A DNA stretch of 64,000 nucleotides from Tubiluchus corallicola. Its lineage: Eukaryota; Priapulida; Priapulimorpha; Priapulimorphida; Tubiluchidae. A program made the translations under genes and the position numbers. The stretch spans positions 1 to 64,000 of the forward strand of contig JAQGDQ010001001.1 of NCBI GenBank assembly GCA_030141605.1, written 5' to 3'. The notes beneath the pieces were generated by a model that saw only the letters and a program-made list of their open reading frames with translations, was not told the DNA's origin and made no database searches. Shown in pieces: positions 56,386 through 64,000 of the stretch. Every line of letters starts with the position of its first letter. Position 1 is the stretch's first letter.

Positions 56386-56407
56386 AATAAACTTTAACTA
56401 ACTAACT
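56386..56407 (+). repeat. AATAAA plus TAAC repeat, retroposon 3' tail
   Basis: AATAAACTTTAACTAACTAAC is a common form of LINE/SINE 3' ends. The upstream 55.6-56.38 kb may be the corresponding body, but no protein resemblance survives. Confidence 0.4.
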
Positions 56408-57307
56408 AGCAACACTAAACCCTGTCAGCGATAGATGGCTGACTGCTAAGAAAACTGCAAACAGCTTTCAGATTATTTTACTTTAATGAGAGAGTATGAC
56501 TGTGCATCTGAAAATGACTGAGGCACCATTGCCCGGTCAATGTCTCATCTTAGTAGAGCATGTCCTTGACAAATATCTAGTTTATAGCCCACCACAACTA
56601 TCTAAATTAAGGTAGTGTATCACTCAATACTGTATCACAACTTGTAGAGTGCAGAACTACACAAAAAGATATGGATAACATATCCTACAATAAGGAATAC
56701 AATACCATTAACTTCAATGGATTCCTGGCTTATTAACAGACATAAATCCTTACCTAGGTTCTGGTGCTCATGATCAGGCACTTAAGTGCACAGCTATTTT
56801 ATCTTCACTACTACATATCAATAAATCTCCAATTTATGAACCTAACGATTAACTGGACAATATTTGGGAACCTTCCATGAAATTACTACTGACTTCAGAT
56901 GCAGCCATTATAACCAAGAACGTGGTATTTTACCAAGAAGTTATTATATCTACTTGGCTTGAACTGAATTACTAAAGTGTTATAAAATCAATGTGTTGAA
57001 ATTAAGGCAAACAATGATTTGCAAGATAAAAACCACATATCTTTCAAGTGCCTAAAACTTTTCAACTTTGTGTATGAAAGATTTGAATGTTGTTTAAATG
57101 TAAAATGCAAAATACAAAAAGAAGCTGCTTGCTTTCTAAAATCTTATCAGCACCAATTTTCGAGTATTTCAGCTTTTTCAGAGTATATGTCTTGAACTTG
57201 TTTTAATAACTGTTAAACAAAAATAAAATTCACCACACTACTTAAAATAAATAAATAAACATTTACATTATTTTACAACATAATATGAACAATGCCACAG
57301 GATAATG

Positions 57308-60300
57308 TCACAACAATGCCTGAGTAATCATAATAAACAATATAGATGTACTAACTGAAACTCTGTGGCCAATAGAAAATGGATAGAAAAAGTCACTGGG
57401 AAGATGAATATCTATGATAGGAACTTCAGCCTCTGCTTGATAAGCTGGTGCACTGGCATCTATAAATGATACAGAACTGACAACTTCAAACGCTTGCTTC
57501 ACATTAGAGGTTCCAGGCTGGCAGTAAACACCAATGCACTATAGAAAAACAAGACCATTAGCAAGTTGTTACACAGCGCGTGCCATAACCTCATAGAGGA
57601 TGTTGATAACATATAAGTGATCTCCATTCCATTTCCAAAACTAAAAATGAAGTTTATGTAACATGCGCCAACATTTTATCATAAACATATCTATAAAACC
57701 AAATGATAAAGCAATTGTGAACTAAATGACATACCTAGAGATGAATGATTATACTGTTAACTACTACTAAGGCCACACTTATTGAGAAGCATCATATTCA
57801 GTGAACTTACAGTTCAAAACTAATGTTTATTGTGCGGCGCAAGTTGTTTTTTCGTACACATCACCAAAAAGGTTAGTGGCCTTTGAAAGCTATATGTTAC
57901 CTCAAATTTTACATCCTGTGGCTCCTCATAACGGTAGACAACTCCAATAATCTTTGGCTGGGGATTTGCCATCGAACCAGCATTGGCATAGGCTATCTCT
58001 ATGTGCATCCCTAGTGTTACTCCTAAACATTCTTTCTGATCATTTGAGGCTGCTGCCTGTAATTTAATTGAGAAGATTTTCAAATGAAATCTTCCCAGCT
58101 CATATTACAGAAAAAACTTCACAAGTTATAGTAAGGCTTCTTGATTCACAGTTTTGCTGTAACCAGTAAGTAGAGAAATTATAAGTATGCATTAATAGAA
58201 GTGTCAAACTGAATGTTATTTAGTGAATTTCACGCCAAGAACTACAAGCAGTGCTACCAGCCACCCAATGCCACATATTATGAAATTAGATTAGATGACA
58301 CTATTCAGAAAAAGTGCCATCAAAGATTTCAGTGAGTATACAAATTAAGTAGTCTATTGTCTCACGAAATTTGATAAAAGCTCAATTAAAATTCTCACAT
58401 CTTTAAATGTGGCAAACCTACTTCTCAAAACAAAGTGAATTGGGATTTGTCAAAACTGGTCATGTGACTGACTTGATCAGACTTCCAGTTTAAATCTGCC
58501 AATCATATTTTTCCAGAGAAGTGTTTATTATTATAAAAACAAAACACAATAGTTAGTTAACTTATCAAAGTAGATATTAAACATAGTCAGCTTTTATTAT
58601 CTTGCTTTCCAGTGGACCTATCAAGACAGAGTTCACAGATTAGTTCTAAGAGTAATAATAGTTTCTCGTTTACCACGTTTAATGGCTGGAAATTCAAATT
58701 TTAGCTATTTTTGTTGGTAAAAAGTGTATCACAAATAAGTAATTGTGATAATGTCGCTAGAGTCCTAACCCCTTACTTAGTACCTCTGTATTAGTGAAGG
58801 AAAGTGGAAAAAATATAATTTAATAATTTTTCCAGACTCCACCAGCTAGGGTCAGCACTTTTTCATTCTATGCTTAAAAATTCTCAATATTTTTCAATAA
58901 TGACGCATATGCACGGCTGATTTTTTATTTAATTTTCCAATCGATTATGACCCAGCCCAACTATACTACAGAATAATTTGCCGCGTAATAAAGTCATAAA
59001 TAATAATGATTGTAAAGGAGACATCTTATGCCATCAATATATGCATAGTTGCTGCTAGCTAGTACGAAATGACAAGCGATCAAACATTTGTGAGTACACT
59101 GTAAGTATATATAAAAAAAACTTACTGCTATTTCAGGCAAATTTTCCTCTAAAACAGGCACCCAGTCACCAACATTTCTAACATCAGAGTTTCCAAAACT
59201 TGCGACATAGTCGGGTTTGTCGCCCCTTAGTGCTGTTATGGCAACTTCATTTATCAGTTCACACATATTACTCATGTTAGCAGCATAAACTCTGTAAAAT
59301 TATCAATAACATAAAAAACAATGAAATTACTAAAGTGAGAAATAAAAGTACATTAACAGTAACAAGTCTTTGCACAAAGCTAAGGTAGTCTTGCACAAGG
59401 ATACACTCACTAAGTTCATTTTATTTTGTGAGCTTTCACTTAGACTGGTTTGTGAATAAATATGCTTTTACACAATCAAACTGTGTAACTAGTAAACTAT
59501 AATAAGATACAGGTGAAATAAAATACAGAAATCTAAAGAACTGCAGTGAATTGTAGTTTAAACTTTCAAATGACCACATACAGGAGCAGAAGGAAGCATG
59601 GAATAGGGACATAAAATAGGAAACACTTAGTTTAGCAAGAGGAAAACAAAATTTCATCAGTACTAATAAAGTGACAGTAACTTAGAATACTGACCACAAA
59701 CTGTTGTTGAGAGAAAACGTGGATTTTGTCCAGTGTTTCAATGTCAGACTACATTACTCTTGTACCTACTCTGATTTGCCTTTATTTTTTATGGTGGTGC
59801 TTCACTGATGTGTGTTTTTATGATATTGCTTTTGCGTTTGATTCTCAATTAATTTCTAACTATATTTTTATTGTCTTTTGATACTTTTTCATGACTATGG
59901 TTAATTAGATATTTTACTATTTGTGCTATTACAGATTCTCCCTAAAGATGGAAATAGATGGAAAGACTCCAAAACATTGGATTATATGCGAGTTTTCTTT
60001 CAACAACAATATATTGTCAGTATTTTCTGTTGCTATGACTTTGTTACCACTAATAGGGAATATCTAATTTTACAAAGTTACTTGGTTTAACAAAACTGGT
60101 AAAAATAAATAGCAATGTCAATGTAAGAACGCATAAGAACAACACCCAAATAAATTTATGATAAGTTATTTAAAAAAGAAATTCAATGTGTTAGTTTTGA
60201 AAAAACAAATCACAAAGATCAAAAAGAAGTTAAATACATGGTTAAAAATTTAACTCACACACTTTGACAAATGCTATCAATGAATTATCCAAAAACAAAA

Positions 60301-62251
60301 CAGCATGCAGTTACCAGTGAAATCTTATTTCACCTAAATTTTTTATGCCACTGTAACCTAGCAGTACTACGTACAACAATTTCAATGAAAATAATCATAA
60401 CCATTTATTAGATTTGCTTGAAATGAAAGACGTGAATAAATCATTAAAATGTCACTAATACATTTGTAACAGCTATGTCAAAGCAGAATAGCACAAAGTT
60501 TTCTATTGTAGTAAGCAAGATTTTGATTTAGTTGTTCAAGTAATAGCTAGGAATGTAACCGAGTCACCAGCCTCGCACATATCCTTTGCGTGAATGATTC
60601 GTGACCATCTAAGCTTATTACTCACCATAGGCAGTTTCATTTGTCATATTTATTGTGGCTGATTACATCATAGAGAGAAGATGGATTTGCATCTTAGTGT
60701 GGTTAGGACACCTCTGCCCATTCAGTGACTCATCTTAGAAGGATAAACTCATGTTGGCTGTTAAGGTTTTATCATCAAATACTCGATTGTGACTTGCAGA
60801 ATGCCAAATTGTATAAAAATAAATAAATTATAAAGCATACATACTCTAACAAACAACCAGAACGCATATTTTCTCCAAAGGTTATAGATGTTCTTTTGGA
60901 ATTGTTTGTGCATCTGCCACTGCTATCAGCAGTTAACATTGTCATCCATGTATCTCTGTTCTTGCTCAGCTCGATGGCATAGCTAAACGATCTTAAGGTC
61001 ATTATAATACAACTTTCTTTGATGACTATATTATCAAATTTAATTAAAAGAGTTATCAAAAAGCATTTCAAAAATAATTTAGATAAAGGAGAACATAGCT
61101 AAATGTTACAAGCTTAGTACTGCATTACTACATTAGTATTTACAACATTAGTACTGCATCAATTTATAACCCATAAAAGGGCAGAAGTCTTACTACATGG
61201 TGTTAAAAAATGCCTCTGTCGCAACAACAGCAAATTCTAGATTAGCAGCTCAAAAAATTCTGTGGTTTTTTCTCGTTTTTGTCTTTTTTCACCTGAAGAA
61301 CTGCAGCTGTAGTTTGAAATCTTGTGCCCTTTCTTCTTTTTTTAATTATGGACTTTTTATTCATTGCTTCTATCAAGAAAAAGTCTAGAATTAAAAACAC
61401 ACAAAGTGAAAAAATAATTGCGACTCTGAACAATCCGAGATATCATAACTATTAAATCGGCGACAGTTTGTTGGCTGAAAAATGCAAGTTCTATGTAAGT
61501 TATCTATTATATGCATCATCCAGGTATAAAGAAATATAATCTGTAGCACAATTCAAGGTAAAATAGAAAATACATGTTCCAGTAATATGGTATTTAAAAA
61601 CAGGTATGTTTAAATAGGTAAATATGCAATCAGTTAAGGATACTAGCCTGTACCACTAGTTGGATCTGTATGCTCAACTAATTTTCCAGCCATTACTGGC
61701 TGACTGACCAAATAACCTGGATTACCACTGCGATGAAATATCTCTTCTCCAAATTCACTAGCCTGGAAATACAAAGTATTATTAATAAGCTTGTAACAGT
61801 AATAATACAAAATAAAAAAATTGTTCACTGTTTACTGCAAACAGTGTGACACAAAGACATGTCAATTTAATAACTTGTTTTCAACATTCTGCTTTTTGCT
61901 GAGTGCTTAATAAACAGTCTCATATGACCTCCTTAACATGCAATTTTTTTTAATTCACAATAATCCCCAAAATTTTTTCAAAGCTGATTTTATTTCAACA
62001 TGTGTAAAAGGAGGCCAAACTTTCATAAGGACTTTAGAATGACCTTATATAAAGCAAAATTTGAAACATAATTGCATATCTAAAAGCAAAATGCAAAATT
62101 CAAAAGCTAAAAATAAAATCCCTACCCAAAGAAATTCTGTTCCAAATAACTGAGGTATTTCTCTGTTATTATCAGTAACCATTGCTAGCACAAAGCTAAT
62201 ATTAGCTGACATTATTCCTGCTGTACCATTGTGTGTAATGAGGTAAGTTAC
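57308..62251 (-). CDS. Tectonic-family protein, 3' part
   Basis: Tectonics (TCTN1-3) are secreted or membrane-anchored parts of the ciliary transition-zone complex and affect Hedgehog signalling. Six exons join in phase, in gene order: 62251-62126, 61762-61654, 61025-60845, 59291-59126, 58056-57901, 57538-57308. They give 322 residues to the stop. Family-like text includes SGNPGYLVSQPVMAGK, ITFGENMRSGCLL, CLGVTLGMHIEIAYAN and the late FFYPFSIGH. The C-terminus (SILFIMITQALL) is hydrophobic, like a membrane anchor. Cysteines are spaced through the ectodomain. I did not see the signal peptide or N-terminal exons; they should lie beyond the right edge. The family call comes from memory of the conserved blocks; the paralogue is not assigned. 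Confidence 0.72.
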
Positions 62252-63219
62252 CTGAAACAGAAAGTATTTTGAAAATTTTCTAAATGAGAAAATCAGCCTA
62301 ACTTTTCAGAATAAACCTCGTGAAGTAGATTTGCTAAATAATTTTACTTCAACTAATTAAGACGTATTACTTTTTGCATAAACAAATGAAATGTTTCTTT
62401 TGATAGAAGCATCGAAGTACCAGATTTGGTCAAAGTGTAACAAAATCGTAAAAATCACTAATTTCTGAAAATTTCTTCTGGATGAAAGTGAGTACCTAAA
62501 GTGTATAGTTACAAATTCTAATGAATGTGGAAGCAGTAGTGCACACTAGAGAAAAATGCTAGAAAATTACCATCATCTACAGACCAGTGGTTATTATGTG
62601 GCACATGTGAGTTTCAAATGAATATAGCTCATGACAAAAATTTAGATGATATATTACAAGATAAAAATTGTATGTTGTTTAGTAAACAAACAATGCGATT
62701 TAGTTTCCCAAGCCACATTACCAAAATACTAGTGACTTTAACCATGGCAGTTCAGTTTACTTTGTTAAGAGCTCTGACGTTATACATTACAGATGACACA
62801 ATGTACTTTCTCTCTCAATTCTGGACCCCAACCCAGACCTGCTCGTAAAAATGCCATGATTATGATGTTGCTTAAAATGCCATTAAGATTCAAATAGGCA
62901 CTGTAGATCTCTCTAGGATTCTATGTTAACAAATGTTCACAACAATGACTACACATTGACCATAGACAAAATTGCATCTCCTGAAGGTTCTAGAAATATT
63001 TACTACAAAGTACAACGTATTATTGCTTATTTTATGGTAATTGCAGCATGTGTAATTGACATTTTGTCTTGGTACACAATTTGAAACTCACAAATAGTAG
63101 TACAAAACTTTCCCTTGTTAAGTCAATTAAAAATAATTGTGCAAAATAGTTATGACCAAAAATCAGCAAAAGTCAATGAGCCATAAATAATCATTTAGTT
63201 TTTACTTATGTATGCAACA

Positions 63220-64000
63220 ATAGAATTATAGTCTAGGATCAAATCCAAGTTCTAGGTGCTCTTTTTTTAAAAGTGTGCAATATAGTGAGTTTTACCAATT
63301 TGACTATGCTGATCCAAAAAAAAAGGCTGTTGCCAGCTCAAAAAATTAGTGGAAACAGGTTAAAAACAAAACAGCCACCAAGTTTTTGCACAAACAACAG
63401 AAATTTCGAGAAAATTAACATTAAGAAGCGATTATGATATCTACTCAGGGTAGCTGAATCCGAGGAACCCACTTCTGTCATTTTCATTTCAAAAATGACT
63501 ACCGTTTTCAAAATGGCCCCCACTAGACTAGAAGAAAATCCTGAAAAGGTGCTTCCATGAAGTTCTGGAGGCATTTTTTCTAAAAGTGGGCAACATAGCC
63601 AGTCTTATCAACTTGACTATGCTGAAACAAAAACAGCTGCAGCTAGCTTGAAAAATTAGCAGAAAAGTTCAAAATGCAAAAAACAAAATGGCCGCCAAGT
63701 TGTAAATCAAAAGAAGAGCTTACTTAGAGGCTAGAGGCAGCTTTCTCAATTCAAGAGGATCCAGTTGATTGTTTTTTTGTTTGCATAATGAATCCTTTGA
63801 TGATACAGTTAATGTAACTGCATTATTTCGTTAGTGCAGCTGATTTAAAAACAGTAGCCATTTTTTAAATGAACAGAAATGGGTTCCTCGGGTCCAACTA
63901 CCTTGGAATAGACGTCAGAATGGCTTTTTAATGTTACTTTTCTCTTAGTTTACATTGTTTGTGTAAAAACTTGGTGGCCATTTGGTTTTTTGCATTTTTT
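63220..64000. mobile_element. Long-inverted-repeat element, copy 3 (cut by edge)
   Basis: The left part (aaaaacaaaacagccaccaa, ttaacattaagaagcgatta, gaggaacccacttctgt) is mirrored at 63877-64000 (gaaatgggttcctcggg, aacttggtggccatt). It also holds a tandem duplicate: the gcaatatagtgag...ttgactatgctga block at 63275 recurs at 63588. The minus-strand tectonic 5' exons probably lie beyond it. Confidence 0.65.

Overview
The window is animal nuclear DNA: AT-rich, gene-sparse, with split genes, GT-AG introns and many decayed transposons. Every gene placed with confidence is a metazoan orthologue (RPLP0, G6PC, ZNF706, a tectonic-type ciliary protein, a class A GPCR). The organism is probably a marine invertebrate, perhaps a deuterostome such as a tunicate. 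That guess rests on general character and is weak.

Layout. 1-5299 is a huge near-perfect palindrome: arms of about 1480 bp around a 2.3 kb spacer. Each arm carries a candidate two-exon gene for a short secreted peptide; a 2-base difference between the arms changes the frame of one copy. 5.3-10.2 kb has no recognisable gene. 10.46-14.41 kb (+) is a complete five-exon glucose-6-phosphatase. 15.83-24.69 kb (-) is a complete nine-coding-exon RPLP0, with a likely TOP-type 5' exon at 26.4 kb, two related structured elements in its introns and a decayed retrotransposon gag. 30.54-33.46 kb (+) is two-exon ZNF706. 33.5-44.5 kb is gene-free and holds a CCACA minisatellite, a GC-rich island and inverted-repeat elements. 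44.53-53.71 kb (+) is a class A GPCR lacking its first exon, with a clear nonautonomous hAT element in its last intron. 57.31-62.25 kb (-) is the 3' part of a tectonic gene whose 5' exons lie beyond the right edge. The window ends in another copy of the long inverted-repeat family seen at 2.2 kb and 39.6 kb.

The genes do not form a pathway. G6PC makes glucose in the ER, RPLP0 is the ribosomal stalk base, tectonic acts at the ciliary transition zone and the GPCR at the plasma membrane. Exon boundaries were placed by splice consensus, reading-frame phase and family resemblance, with no database search. The most unusual item is the palindrome with its duplicated secreted-peptide gene. Next are the paired intronic RNA-like elements of RPLP0 and the shared GC-rich/intron repeat motif.
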